This document shows, piece after piece, positions 12,950 to 21,120 of a DNA stretch of 28,844 nt. The stretch comes from Lentisphaeria bacterium. GTDB lineage: Bacteria > Verrucomicrobiota > Lentisphaeria > Victivallales > Victivallaceae. The DNA lies in contig JABLYX010000060.1 of NCBI GenBank assembly GCA_018265615.1, positions 1-28,844 of the forward strand, in the 5' to 3' direction. Both the position numbers and the translations under genes were made by a program. Within the stretch, counting starts at the first letter, position 1, and the number at the start of each line of letters is the position of its first letter. The notes under the pieces were generated by a model. That model saw only the letters and a program-made list of their open reading frames with translations, had not been told where the DNA came from and made no database searches.

Positions 12950-15900
12950 ATGCGACAGGAAGAGATGAAATTGTACCTGGACCGCTGTCGGCGCTTTCTG
13001 CGGCGCTGCGAGCCGGATCTTTTGTCTGAAACAATCATTCCGGCGGCGGAGTTCGCGCACAGCAGAGAGCCGGTCCGCTGGGCCGACCGGCTGAAGCTTG
13101 AATACAGGCCGGTCAAGCCCGGGGACGACTGGGGCGAGGCGTGGGACAGCGCGTGGTTCCATCTCACCGCGGCCCTCCCGGAAGCGTGGGCGGGCAAGCC
13201 GGTGGCGATGCAGTTGAACCTCTCCGGCGAGAGCCTGATCTTCGACGCCGACGGCGTTCCCGCCTTTGCGCTTACCGGCAACAGCGTCATCAACGCCCAC
13301 TACACGAAGGAGTACTGCCAGTTCCCGCCGAAATTCCTGAAGGGCGGGAAGCTCGACCTCTATGTCGAAGCCGCGGCGAATTCGCTTTTCGGCGTCTTCA
13401 TGGACGAAGAGCCGCACCGGCTCATCGAGAAGCCGGAAGGCTGCTTCCCCGGCAAAGTCAAGGCGATGCGGATCGGGCTTTTCAACACCGAGCTCTGGCA
13501 CATGCGCATCGAGCTTGAGTTGCTGCTGAATTATTACGAAACGCTCCCGGAGGACGATTACCGCAGGCGCAAGCTGCTGGCCGCCATGAATGAGACGGTC
13601 AATATCTACGCCGATAACCCGGCCAATGCCGCTGCCGCGCGCAAGCCGCTCGCGAAGATGCTCGCGCTCCCGGCGCTCGGTTCCGCCCTGAAGGCGAGCC
13701 TCGTCGGCCATGCGCACATCGATACCGGCTGGCTCTGGCCGGTGAGCGAGACGATCCGCAAGTGCGCGCGCACGTTCGCGAACCAGCTCGATATGATCGA
13801 GAAATATCCGGGCTACGTTTTCGGCGCTTCACAGCCGCAGCACTATGCGTTTGTCAAGGAGCACTATCCCGAGCTCTACGAAAAAATCAGACAGCGCGTC
13901 GCGGACGGCAGCTGGGAGCTCCAGGGGGGCATGTGGGTCGAGGCGGACTGCAATCTCATTTCCGGCGAGTCGATGGTCCGCCAGTTCCTGCACGGCAAGA
14001 ATTTCTACATGGATGAATTCGGGTTCGACGTGAAGAATCTCTGGATTCCGGATGTGTTCGGGTATTCGGCGGCGCTGCCGCAGATCATCCGGAAATCCGG
14101 CTGCGACTTCTTCCTGACGCAGAAGATCTCATGGAACCAGTTCAACCGCTTTCCGCACAATACGTTTTTCTGGGAGGGCATCGACGGCTCCGAAGTGCTG
14201 ACCCATTTCCCGCCGGAGGACACCTACAACGCATTCGTCATGCCGACCGAGCTCTGTGGCGCGCAGAACCGCTTCAAGGAGTCCGACCAGCTCGATGAGT
14301 TCATCAGCCTCTTCGGCATCGGCGACGGCGGCGGCGGTCCGAAGGAGGAGCATATCGAACGCGCGCTCCTGCTCGGCAACATGGAGGGCATGCCGAAGGC
14401 GAAATTCGGCCGCGCCGACAAGTTTTTCGAGCGCCTTGCCGAAAGCGACGCGGTGAAGAATCACAAGCTCTGCCGCTGGGTGGGCGAGCTTTATCTCGAA
14501 ATGCACCGCGGCACGCTGACCACGCAGGCGCGGACCAAACGCAACAACCGCAAGCTCGAGCAGCTGCTGGCCGCGACGGAGTTCCTCTGCTCGATGGCGC
14601 CGCTTGGCGAGTATCCGGCGGCCGAGCTGGACAGGGCGTGGAAAACGCTTCTCATCAATCAGTTCCATGACATCATCCCCGGTTCTTCGATCGGCAGGGT
14701 CTACGAAGTGACCGAGAAGCAGCACGCGGAGCTTTTTGAGGTGTGCGCAAAGCTCATTGCGCGTGCGGCGGAATCCGTCACGGTTGCCGATGCCGACGCG
14801 CTGACGCTGGTCAATACGGTCTCCACACCGTACACGAATGTGATCGAGCTGCCGGAGGACTGGACGGATTGCGAGGTCTCCGACTCCAACGGAAACGCCG
14901 TCGAGGTGCAGGGGCGCCGGGCAATCGGCACGGTTCCGGCCTCCGGCACGGCGGTCTGGAAGCGCGGCGCAAAGTGCGCCTCCGCCGTCTCCGAAAGCGC
15001 AAGTCTCGTGCTCGAAAACCTGCTGATCCGCTATGAATTCGATGCGCGCGGCGAACTCGTCCGCGCCTTCGACAAGGAAACCGGGCGCGAAACGCTCCGC
15101 CCGGGTGAAAACGGCAACGTGTTCAGCCTCTATGTCGACCGCCCGAACACGTATGAGGCGTGGGATGTTGATCTGTTCTATGAGCAGGAGGAGCGGACCG
15201 GCACGGAGCTGGTCTCCCATTCGAAGCAGACCACCGGCTCCGTCGAATCCGTGATGTCGTTCGAGTGGAAGGTCGGCGCCGCGTCGCTGATCCGGCAGAC
15301 CGTCCGGCTGGCCGCGAATTCGAAGCGGCTCGACTTCGAAACCGAGGTCGACTGGCACGAGTGCCGTCGCATGCTGCGCGTGAATTTCCCCGTCGCGGTG
15401 CAGACCTCCGAGGCCGCGTTCGAAATCCAGTACGGCTATGCGAAGCGCCCGACCCATTCGAACACGAGCTGGGATATGGCGAAGTTCGAGGTCGTCGGCC
15501 ACCGTTACGTCGATTTCTCATCGGCGAACTACGGCGTTGCGATGCTGACCGACTGCAAGTACGGTTACCGCACGAACCAGGGGAACCTCGACCTCTGCCT
15601 GCTGCGTTCCCCGAAGTATCCGGACTGGAATGCGGACCAGGGCCGTCAGGTTTTCACCTACGCCTATCTGCCGCATACCGGCAGCCTGACCGAATCGAAT
15701 GTCTGGAGCGAAGCGGTCCAGCTGAACCGCGCGCCGCTCCAGTTCGCCGGCCGCCGCGCGACAGTCGCAGCCCCGTTTTCGGTTTGCGGCGGATCGGTTT
15801 CGCTCGAAGTCGTGAAGAAGGCCGAGAAGAGCGGCGAGTTGGTCATCCGTCTCGTTGAAACTGCCGGAGCCGCTTCGCGTGCAACGCTTTCTACTACCCT

Positions 15901-16036
15901 CGAAGGGGTGAAGCTCGTTGAAACGAACCTCGTTGAGTGGGAGGAGCTCGGCAGCTGCGAATTCCGCAACGGCTCCGTCTCTCTCGACTTCCGTCCGTTC
16001 GACATCCGCACCTTCAAGGTGCGTTCCGTCCGCTGA
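12950..16036 (+). CDS. GH38 alpha-mannosidase
   Basis: 1028 residues, the length of full cytoplasmic class II alpha-mannosidases of the Ams1/YgjK-unrelated bacterial type. An N-terminal beta domain (1 to about 245) is followed by the GH38 catalytic barrel beginning GHAHIDTGWLWP, whose zinc ligands are His254, (His256) and Asp258. The catalytic nucleophile is Asp368 in WIPDVFGYSAALP, and the third zinc ligand His573 lies in QFHDIIPGSSIGR. The C-terminal beta-sandwich domains run to the end. The enzyme releases alpha-linked mannose with retention. No signal peptide is visible, so it acts on imported mannosides inside the cell. AAAGGA six bases upstream supports the start. It is transcribed alone from a promoter with a LacI-like operator and ends at a terminator (16053-16089). 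Confidence 0.93.
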   Translation: MRQEEMKLYLDRCRRFLRRCEPDLLSETIIPAAEFAHSREPVRWADRLKLEYRPVKPGDDWGEAWDSAWFHLTAALPEAWAGKPVAMQLNLSGESLIFDADGVPAFALTGNSVINAHYTKEYCQFPPKFLKGGKLDLYVEAAANSLFGVFMDEEPHRLIEKPEGCFPGKVKAMRIGLFNTELWHMRIELELLLNYYETLPEDDYRRRKLLAAMNETVNIYADNPANAAAARKPLAKMLALPALGSALKASLVGHAHIDTGWLWPVSETIRKCARTFANQLDMIEKYPGYVFGASQPQHYAFVKEHYPELYEKIRQRVADGSWELQGGMWVEADCNLISGESMVRQFLHGKNFYMDEFGFDVKNLWIPDVFGYSAALPQIIRKSGCDFFLTQKISWNQFNRFPHNTFFWEGIDGSEVLTHFPPEDTYNAFVMPTELCGAQNRFKESDQLDEFISLFGIGDGGGGPKEEHIERALLLGNMEGMPKAKFGRADKFFERLAESDAVKNHKLCRWVGELYLEMHRGTLTTQARTKRNNRKLEQLLAATEFLCSMAPLGEYPAAELDRAWKTLLINQFHDIIPGSSIGRVYEVTEKQHAELFEVCAKLIARAAESVTVADADALTLVNTVSTPYTNVIELPEDWTDCEVSDSNGNAVEVQGRRAIGTVPASGTAVWKRGAKCASAVSESASLVLENLLIRYEFDARGELVRAFDKETGRETLRPGENGNVFSLYVDRPNTYEAWDVDLFYEQEERTGTELVSHSKQTTGSVESVMSFEWKVGAASLIRQTVRLAANSKRLDFETEVDWHECRRMLRVNFPVAVQTSEAAFEIQYGYAKRPTHSNTSWDMAKFEVVGHRYVDFSSANYGVAMLTDCKYGYRTNQGNLDLCLLRSPKYPDWNADQGRQVFTYAYLPHTGSLTESNVWSEAVQLNRAPLQFAGRRATVAAPFSVCGGSVSLEVVKKAEKSGELVIRLVETAGAASRATLSTTLEGVKLVETNLVEWEELGSCEFRNGSVSLDFRPFDIRTFKVRSVR

Positions 16037-16052
16037 CGGCAACGCCTGAGAC

Positions 16053-16089
16053 CGCCTCCCGGAGCATATTCCGCGGGGGCGTTTTTTTT
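16053..16089 (+). terminator. Rho-independent terminator of the GH38 gene
   Basis: CGCCTCC (16053-16059) pairs with GGGGGCG (16075-16081, one T-G pair), followed at once by eight T (16082-16089), starting 17 nt after the GH38 stop. It points rightward only; the opposing methyltransferase ends at 16103 without a matching T-run in its own direction. Confidence 0.85.
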
Positions 16090-16102
16090 CTGCGGAAATC
16101 CG

Positions 16103-17038
16103 TTACAGCGCGGCTGCGCGCAGGTTCAGGCCGCGTTTCGGCTCCGGCTTCGGCAGCGGAAAGCTCTGCTCCAGTTTCAGCACGAAGAGGCAGTAGCGTT
16201 TGTGCTCCCTGAAATTCTGTGCGTTCCGCGAGCCGCTGAAGTATTTGTAGTCGAGCTTGTCAAGCCTGCGGCGGAAGAAGAGGTTGCCGAGCCATCTGCC
16301 CGGCAGCCACGCCCAGCGGTGGCGGGTGGAGAGCTCGTCTATGACAAGATCCCGGATCGGAACGGCGACCTGCTGCAGCGCCTCGTCGACGAGTTGCAGA
16401 TTCGGCGCGGTGTTCTCCGTGACGTCCTGCTCCTTCTGCAGGGAGAAGCCGGAGGATGCGAGCTTGTCGCGGAACCGGCTGAGCCGGTGCCCGCCGCCCA
16501 TCGCGCTTGAACCCTCACCCGGAATCCGGAAGAAATCGGAGATGATCACGTATCCGCCGGGATTCAGGAATTCCGGCATGCGCGAGAATACCGTGTCAAG
16601 GTCGATGTACTGAAAACTTTCGCTGAACAGCAGGCAGTCGTATTTCCGGCCCGCCGGAAGATTCTCGAAGATGCACTCATAGAGCGAGCCGCGGTTTCTG
16701 ATCTTCTCCCGCGTGATGCCGGAGAGATACGGACTCGGGGAGACGCAGTCGACGCTGTATCCGTTCGCGAGCAGCACTTCGGCATTGTGCCCGGTTCCGC
16801 AGCCGATGTCGAGAATGCTCGATACGCCGTCGGGAATGTTGTTTCTGAGGAATTCGGTGTAGAGGTCCTGCGCCTGCGGCAGGTTTTCGAGCGTGACCGG
16901 CAGGCCGTCGGGCCAGAAGCCGTAGTGCAGGTGTTCGGTTTTCAGGAAATAGCGCCCGAAGATATTGGCGATGCGCAATCCCAGCTCCTGAGAGTTCGGA
17001 TTCCTGCGCCGCTTTCCGGCTGTGTATTGAAAAGACAT
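16103..17038 (-). CDS. Class I SAM-dependent methyltransferase
   Basis: 311 residues. Rossmann-type motif I ILDIGCGTGH (about residues 75-84) is followed by a second-strand region VDCVSPS, then CLLFSESFQYIDLD and the post-motif strand NPGGYVIISDFF, as in UbiE/cyclopropane-synthase-like class I methyltransferases. The pre-domain GFWPDGLPVTLENLPQAQ resembles small-molecule methyltransferases. The C-terminal 80 residues are strongly basic and aromatic (HRWAWLPGRWLGNLFFRRRLDKLDYKYF), perhaps a membrane- or polymer-facing extension. The acceptor is unknown. I place the start at ATG 17038 (GAAAGAAG upstream, weak); the frame extends 30 codons further but without a ribosome site. Second gene after the small exported protein gene, 99 nt downstream. 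That gap holds a short GC hairpin (17092-17104) and no clear promoter, so the two probably share a transcript. Confidence 0.82.
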   Translation of the reverse strand: MSFQYTAGKRRRNPNSQELGLRIANIFGRYFLKTEHLHYGFWPDGLPVTLENLPQAQDLYTEFLRNNIPDGVSSILDIGCGTGHNAEVLLANGYSVDCVSPSPYLSGITREKIRNRGSLYECIFENLPAGRKYDCLLFSESFQYIDLDTVFSRMPEFLNPGGYVIISDFFRIPGEGSSAMGGGHRLSRFRDKLASSGFSLQKEQDVTENTAPNLQLVDEALQQVAVPIRDLVIDELSTRHRWAWLPGRWLGNLFFRRRLDKLDYKYFSGSRNAQNFREHKRYCLFVLKLEQSFPLPKPEPKRGLNLRAAAL

Positions 17039-17137
17039 GGTAAAACTTCTTTCATTAAAATCGATCAGGAACGAATGGTCGAGGTAAAGAGCCGCCTGCG
17101 GCGGTTCTGCAGTGAGAGAAAAGTACATCGGGAAAGA

Positions 17138-17515
17138 TCAGCAGCGGCGGACCGGGGGCGCAGTGATGAATGCGCACACGCGGCCGGCCACGGGGGAGGC
17201 GGCACGGTGAACCGTCCGGAATGCCGGCCGTTCGAAACGGAACGGTTCCGGCGGTTCGACGGACGGAATGAAGTCGTAAAACGGCTTCGGGATGACGGCG
17301 TCGTCGAACTCGTCCTCCTGCAGCACAGCGTCCGGGGCATCCCCGTCGCCGCTTCCGGCGCATTCGCCATGCAGCGCCGGCATCCCGGTGGAAGTGAAGC
17401 CGCCGGAGTCTGTGTGACCGGCGGCAGTTGCGAGGAGCAGCAGAAGAAAAACTGCCGGCAGCAGAAGGAGCCTGCTTCCGGCTTCGGCAAAAGATCTGAT
17501 CAGAGAAATATTCAT
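17138..17515 (-). CDS. Small exported or membrane-anchored protein, unknown function
   Basis: 125 residues. The N-terminus has a basic n-region (R8, R15), a strong hydrophobic stretch (LLLLPAVFLLLLLATAAG, about residues 16-33) and an ATAAG-type signal-peptidase site, so it looks like a secreted protein. The mature part is short, rich in Pro, Phe and acidic residues in the middle (DAVLQEDEFDDAVIPKPFYDFIPSVEPPEPF), and Arg-rich at the end, with no recognised domain. A good promoter (17523-17551) ends only seven bases before ATG 17515, so the mRNA may be leaderless; no other standard start precedes the signal peptide in frame. Other frames over this stretch are also open, so the call is not certain, but the combination of promoter and signal peptide favours it. 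It precedes the methyltransferase gene. Confidence 0.6.
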   Translation of the reverse strand: MNISLIRSFAEAGSRLLLLPAVFLLLLLATAAGHTDSGGFTSTGMPALHGECAGSGDGDAPDAVLQEDEFDDAVIPKPFYDFIPSVEPPEPFRFERPAFRTVHRAASPVAGRVCAFITAPPVRRC

Positions 17516-17522
17516 GCGTGTT

Positions 17523-17551
17523 AATATAGCATGGATTTCCTGATATTACAA
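17523..17551 (-). promoter_or_regulatory. Promoter of the small exported protein gene
   Basis: Minus strand: TTGTAA (17551-17546), 17 bp, TATATT (17528-17523) with an extended -10 TG. The predicted start is at or next to the A of ATG 17515, which would give a leaderless message. Confidence 0.7.
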
Positions 17552-17598
17552 ATATTGCCGAATCTGTAAAAAAATGTTCGTTTCCGCACAATAAAGGG

Positions 17599-17626
17599 TT
17601 GCGGCATTACGTTTACCGGATATAAA
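17599..17626 (+). promoter_or_regulatory. Promoter of the macAB-like operon
   Basis: TTGCGG (17599-17604), 16 bp, TATAAA (17621-17626). The start near 17633 leaves a leader of about 54 nt to ATG 17687. Confidence 0.6.
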
Positions 17627-17686
17627 AATCAAGAAATCCGAATAAACGTGATTTCGCATATCGGAAGAACAGGAGTTGGAACGGGT

Positions 17687-18997
17687 ATGAAAAAGTTGTT
17701 GCGCTGGTTTTTGACATTGGTGATTCTCGCCGTGCTTGTAGTGGGCGGGACCTGGGGGTACCGGCGCTGGTTCGGGCAGAAGACGCAGACGGTCTTCAAG
17801 ACGGAGGCGGTCGAACGGGCCGACCTCGCAAGCACGATCAGCGCGACCGGAACCGTGGAGCCGGAGGAGCTCGTGAACGTCGGCGCGCAGGTGAGCGGGA
17901 AAATCGCCGTGTTCGGTACCGATGTGAACGAAAAATCGGTCGATTACGGCTCCCAGGTCAGGCAGGGGATGGTCCTTGCACGTATCGACGACGCCGTCTA
18001 CGGGGCGGAGATGCGGGCGGCCGAGGCGAGCAAGCTGCAGGGTGAAGCGAACATCAAGCAGTCCAGAGCGAATATCGACCTGGCGAAGGCGCAGCTCCAG
18101 CTTGCCGAGAGCAACTGGAAGCGTGCCCAGGAGCTCCGGGCGAAGGACGCGATGTCGAAAAGCGACTATGACAGCTACAAGGCGGAATACGACTCCGCCG
18201 TCGCGACAGTCGCGGTCCGGGAGGCGAATCTCTCCCAGGCCGAAGCGGAGCTCGCGAGCGCCCAGGCTTCGTACGACAAGGCGAAGCAGAATTACGACTA
18301 CTGCATCATCAGCTCCCCGGTGGACGGCGTTATCATCGACCGCCGGGTCAGTGTCGGGCAGACTGTTGTGTCGAGTATGAGCGCATCGAGTATCTTCCTG
18401 ATTGCGAAGGATTTGACCCGGATGCAGGTTTGGGTCTCCGTGAACGAGGCCGATATCGGCCAGATCAAGCCGGGCATGCCGGTCGCCTTCACGGTCGATG
18501 CGTTCCCGAATGAGTCGTTCGTCGGAAAAGTGCACCGGATCCGCCTGAATGCCACGATGTCGCAGAACGTCGTGACCTATGTCGTCGAGGTCAGCACCGA
18601 CAACTCGAGCGGGCGGCTGCTGCCGTACCTGACCGCGAACGTGAAGTTCATCCTCGCGGAACGGAAGGGGGTGCTTGCGGTGTCGAACGCCGCGCTGCGC
18701 TATATTCCGGATGATGCGCTTGTCGCGCCGGAATTCCGTGAAATGGCCGCCGAGGCCGCGGCGGTGAAGCGCAGCAGCGCCGACCGTTTCATCTGGGTGC
18801 TGGAGAATGGCCGGATCCGTCCGATGAAGGTGACGACCGGGCTCAACGACGGCGTTTCCACCGAAATTGTCTCCGGCGATCTCAAAGAGGGCATGCAGGT
18901 CGTGACCGGCGCCACGCAGGTCGCCGTCACCGAGGCGGCGGACGCGCAGGCGAACGCCGGCAGCCCGTTCCTGCCGAAGCCGCCGAAACGCCGGTAA
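17687..18997 (+). CDS. MacA/HlyD-type periplasmic adaptor (membrane fusion protein)
   Basis: 436 residues. One N-terminal membrane helix (about 7-25, LTLVILAVLVVGGTWGY) anchors it. The lipoyl/barrel-sandwich half GTVEPEELVNVGAQVSGKI follows, then a long alpha-helical hairpin (about residues 110-210, rich in A, E, Q and K: LQGEANIKQSRANIDLAKAQLQLAESNWKRAQ), the second lipoyl half (YCIISSPVDGVIIDRRVSVGQTV), and beta-barrel and membrane-proximal domains. In MacAB-type pumps this subunit links the inner-membrane ABC transporter to an outer-membrane TolC-like duct, none of which is in the window. AGGAG (17671-17675) supports ATG 17687; the in-frame GTG 17648 has no ribosome site. First gene of a three-gene operon. 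The substrate (antibiotic, lipopeptide, siderophore or other) is unknown. Confidence 0.9.
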   Translation: MKKLLRWFLTLVILAVLVVGGTWGYRRWFGQKTQTVFKTEAVERADLASTISATGTVEPEELVNVGAQVSGKIAVFGTDVNEKSVDYGSQVRQGMVLARIDDAVYGAEMRAAEASKLQGEANIKQSRANIDLAKAQLQLAESNWKRAQELRAKDAMSKSDYDSYKAEYDSAVATVAVREANLSQAEAELASAQASYDKAKQNYDYCIISSPVDGVIIDRRVSVGQTVVSSMSASSIFLIAKDLTRMQVWVSVNEADIGQIKPGMPVAFTVDAFPNESFVGKVHRIRLNATMSQNVVTYVVEVSTDNSSGRLLPYLTANVKFILAERKGVLAVSNAALRYIPDDALVAPEFREMAAEAAAVKRSSADRFIWVLENGRIRPMKVTTGLNDGVSTEIVSGDLKEGMQVVTGATQVAVTEAADAQANAGSPFLPKPPKRR

Positions 18998-19013
18998 AAG
19001 TGCGGGGTGTTCC

Positions 19014-19718
19014 ATGAAACTCATTGAATTGGAAAATATCACGAAAACCTACTTTCTCGGGGAGATCGACGTGCCGGTCCTGAAGGGGATCACGCTGGCG
19101 ATCGAGAAGGGGGAGTACGTGGCGCTGATGGGGGCCTCCGGCTCCGGCAAGAGTACGCTGATGAACATCCTCGGCTGCCTCGACCGCCCCACCTCGGGCG
19201 AGTACCTGCTGGACGGCGAGGAGGTCGGCCGCGCTTCCGGCGACAGGCGCGCCCTGGTGCGGAACAAGAAGATCGGCTTTGTGTTTCAGAGCTTCAATCT
19301 GCTGCCGCGGACGAGTGCGCTCGACAACGTCATCATGCCGCTTTCGTATACGGCGGGCGGCCTCTCGCGGCGCGAGTGCCGCAGCCGTGGAATCGAAATG
19401 CTCGAACGGGTCGGGCTCGCGGACCGGATGCACCACTATCCGTCCCAGCTCTCCGGCGGCCAGCAGCAGCGCGTTGCGATTGCGCGGGCGCTCATCAACC
19501 GTCCGCCGGTGCTGTTCGCGGACGAGCCGACCGGCAACCTCGACTCCAAAACCAGCGAGGAGGTCATGCAGATGTTCGGGCGGTTGAACGAGGAGGGGAT
19601 TTCCGTGATTCTCGTAACCCACTCGGCTGACCTGGCCGGCTGTGCAAAGCGCCAGATCCATGTGCAGGACGGCCAGATCGTCGCGGGCACATATGCAGGA
19701 AAGGCGGTGCAGCCATGA
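19014..19718 (+). CDS. MacB/LolD-type ABC exporter ATPase
   Basis: 234 residues, one nucleotide-binding domain. Walker A GASGSGKST is at residues 40-48, Q-loop FVFQSFNLLP near 89-98, signature LSGGQ at 146-150, Walker B VLFADE at 166-171, D-loop GNLD and the switch histidine His203, all intact. It belongs to the MacB/LolD/FtsE group that works with FtsX-type permeases. In E. coli MacB the ATPase and permease are fused; here they are separate genes. The gene begins 16 nt after macA and overlaps the permease start by 4 bp (ATGA), so the pair is translationally coupled. Confidence 0.93.
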   Translation: MKLIELENITKTYFLGEIDVPVLKGITLAIEKGEYVALMGASGSGKSTLMNILGCLDRPTSGEYLLDGEEVGRASGDRRALVRNKKIGFVFQSFNLLPRTSALDNVIMPLSYTAGGLSRRECRSRGIEMLERVGLADRMHHYPSQLSGGQQQRVAIARALINRPPVLFADEPTGNLDSKTSEEVMQMFGRLNEEGISVILVTHSADLAGCAKRQIHVQDGQIVAGTYAGKAVQP

Positions 19719-21073
19719 ATGTCACCAGTACGATTATCGTTGCATTGAAAGCGCTTCTGCGCAATCCGACCCGGGCGCTGCTGACCACGCTCGGCATTGT
19801 GATCGGCATCGCGGCCGTCATCACGATGATGGAGATCGGCACCGGGTCGTCGCAATCGATCCGCAGCTCGATCGAGAAGATGGGGGCGAACACGGTCCTC
19901 GTTCTGCCGGGCGCGTCGCGCCGCGGCGGCGTGAACCAGGGGTCGGGCAGCCAGATGTCGCTGACGCCGGAGGATTGCGAGGCGATCCTCCGCGAGTGCG
20001 TGGCGGTCGGGACCGCGGTTCCGGTTGTGAGCGCCCGCGGATACCAGGTCATTTCCGGCAACGTGAACTATGCGCCGGCACAGATTACCGGCACGGCGCC
20101 GGAGTTCCTGACCATCCGCAACTGGGAGATCGAAGAGGGACGGAATTTCACGACGCGCGAAGTGAATTCCCGTGCGACGGTCTGCCTGGTCGGCTCGACC
20201 ATCGTGCGCGAGGTATTCGGCGGCAACTCTCCGATCGACAGCGAGCTGCGCATCAAGGATACGGCGTTCAAGGTCGTCGGCGTGCTGAAGAGCAAGGGCG
20301 CGAACATGATGGGGTCGGACGAGGACGATGTGATCATCCTGCCGTGGACCACGGCACGGCTCCGGCTGACGGGGCTCAAGACCGGAACCGCATCGAATAC
20401 CACGAGTACGGCGGCGACGAGTCCGAGCGCGCTCTATCCGGGCGAGGGAGTCGCGTTCTATCCGGAGCCGGACAGCAATCTTGAAACCGATACGCTGCTG
20501 ATGCCGAAGTTCATCCATATCGACATGATTCAGTTGATCGCGACTTCGCCGGCGAAGGTCGATGAAGCGATCGACGAGGTGACTGCGCTGCTGCGTGAAC
20601 GACACCGGATCAAGCCCGGAATGCCGGATGACTTCCATATCCGCAACTCGGCGGAGTTCATGCAGATGCTGACCGGCACCACGACGGTCATGACGAACCT
20701 GCTGCTCGGCGTGGCGTTGATTTCGCTCATCGTCGGCGGCGTCGGCATCATGAACATCATGCTCGTCTCAGTGACAGAGCGGACGCGTGAAATCGGGCTG
20801 CGCATGGCGGTCGGCGCGCGGTCGCGCGATATCCTGCAGCAGTTCCTGATCGAATCGATGGTGCTCTGCCTCGTCGGCGGCATTGTCGGGATCCTGCTCG
20901 GCCACGGCGCGGCGCTGCTGGTCGAGAAGTACCTCGCGTGGCCGATCGCGTCGAGCCCCGAGGCGGTGCTCGCGGCGGTTGCGGTGTCGGCGGCGGTCGG
21001 GCTGGTCTTCGGATTCTACCCCGCCTGGAAAGCGTCGAAGCTCGACCCGATCGAGGCGCTGCGTTACGAATAG
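19715..21073 (+). CDS. MacB/FtsX-type ABC exporter permease
   Basis: 452 residues. The first membrane helix is at about 21-41 (ALLTTLGIVIGIAAVITMM), then a large periplasmic MacB_PCD-like domain, then three C-terminal helices (about 322-350 with GGVGIMNIMLVSVTERTREIGLRMAVGA, 370-398 and 415-440), ending with the family signature FYPAWKASKLDPIEALRYE. This four-helix layout is that of MacB/LolC/FtsX mechanotransmission transporters, which drive export of periplasmic substrates through the MacA/TolC conduit and do not move them across the inner membrane themselves. Last gene of the operon; no clear terminator follows before the SNF2 promoter. Confidence 0.92.
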   Translation: MNVTSTIIVALKALLRNPTRALLTTLGIVIGIAAVITMMEIGTGSSQSIRSSIEKMGANTVLVLPGASRRGGVNQGSGSQMSLTPEDCEAILRECVAVGTAVPVVSARGYQVISGNVNYAPAQITGTAPEFLTIRNWEIEEGRNFTTREVNSRATVCLVGSTIVREVFGGNSPIDSELRIKDTAFKVVGVLKSKGANMMGSDEDDVIILPWTTARLRLTGLKTGTASNTTSTAATSPSALYPGEGVAFYPEPDSNLETDTLLMPKFIHIDMIQLIATSPAKVDEAIDEVTALLRERHRIKPGMPDDFHIRNSAEFMQMLTGTTTVMTNLLLGVALISLIVGGVGIMNIMLVSVTERTREIGLRMAVGARSRDILQQFLIESMVLCLVGGIVGILLGHGAALLVEKYLAWPIASSPEAVLAAVAVSAAVGLVFGFYPAWKASKLDPIEALRYE

Positions 21074-21076
21074 GAA

Positions 21077-21105
21077 TTGAAAAAGCGGCGTGTCGGCTGT
21101 ATGTT
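21077..21105 (+). promoter_or_regulatory. Promoter of the SNF2/SWIM operon
   Basis: TTGAAA (21077-21082), 17 bp, TATGTT (21100-21105), beginning 3 nt after the permease stop. The start is near 21112, inside the palindrome 21103-21116. Confidence 0.65.
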
Positions 21106-21116
21106 ATCGGGATAAC
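21103..21116. promoter_or_regulatory. Palindrome over the -10 and start of the SNF2 promoter
   Basis: GTTATC (21103-21108), GG, GATAAC (21111-21116): perfect 6-bp arms overlapping the -10 element and the predicted transcription start. Placement suggests a repressor site; no similar site was seen elsewhere in the window. Confidence 0.45.
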
Positions 21117-21120
21117 CGTA

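Noticed and set aside
17092..17104. GC hairpin between the small exported protein gene and the methyltransferase gene as a terminator
   Set aside because: The stem is only 5 bp and is not followed by a real T-run in the leftward direction; at most it is a weak processing or pause site.
17055..17591. Alternative 178-codon minus-strand frame over the small exported protein
   Set aside because: It starts upstream of the promoter at 17523-17551 and lacks a signal peptide or domain; the 125-codon frame has both a promoter and a signal sequence.
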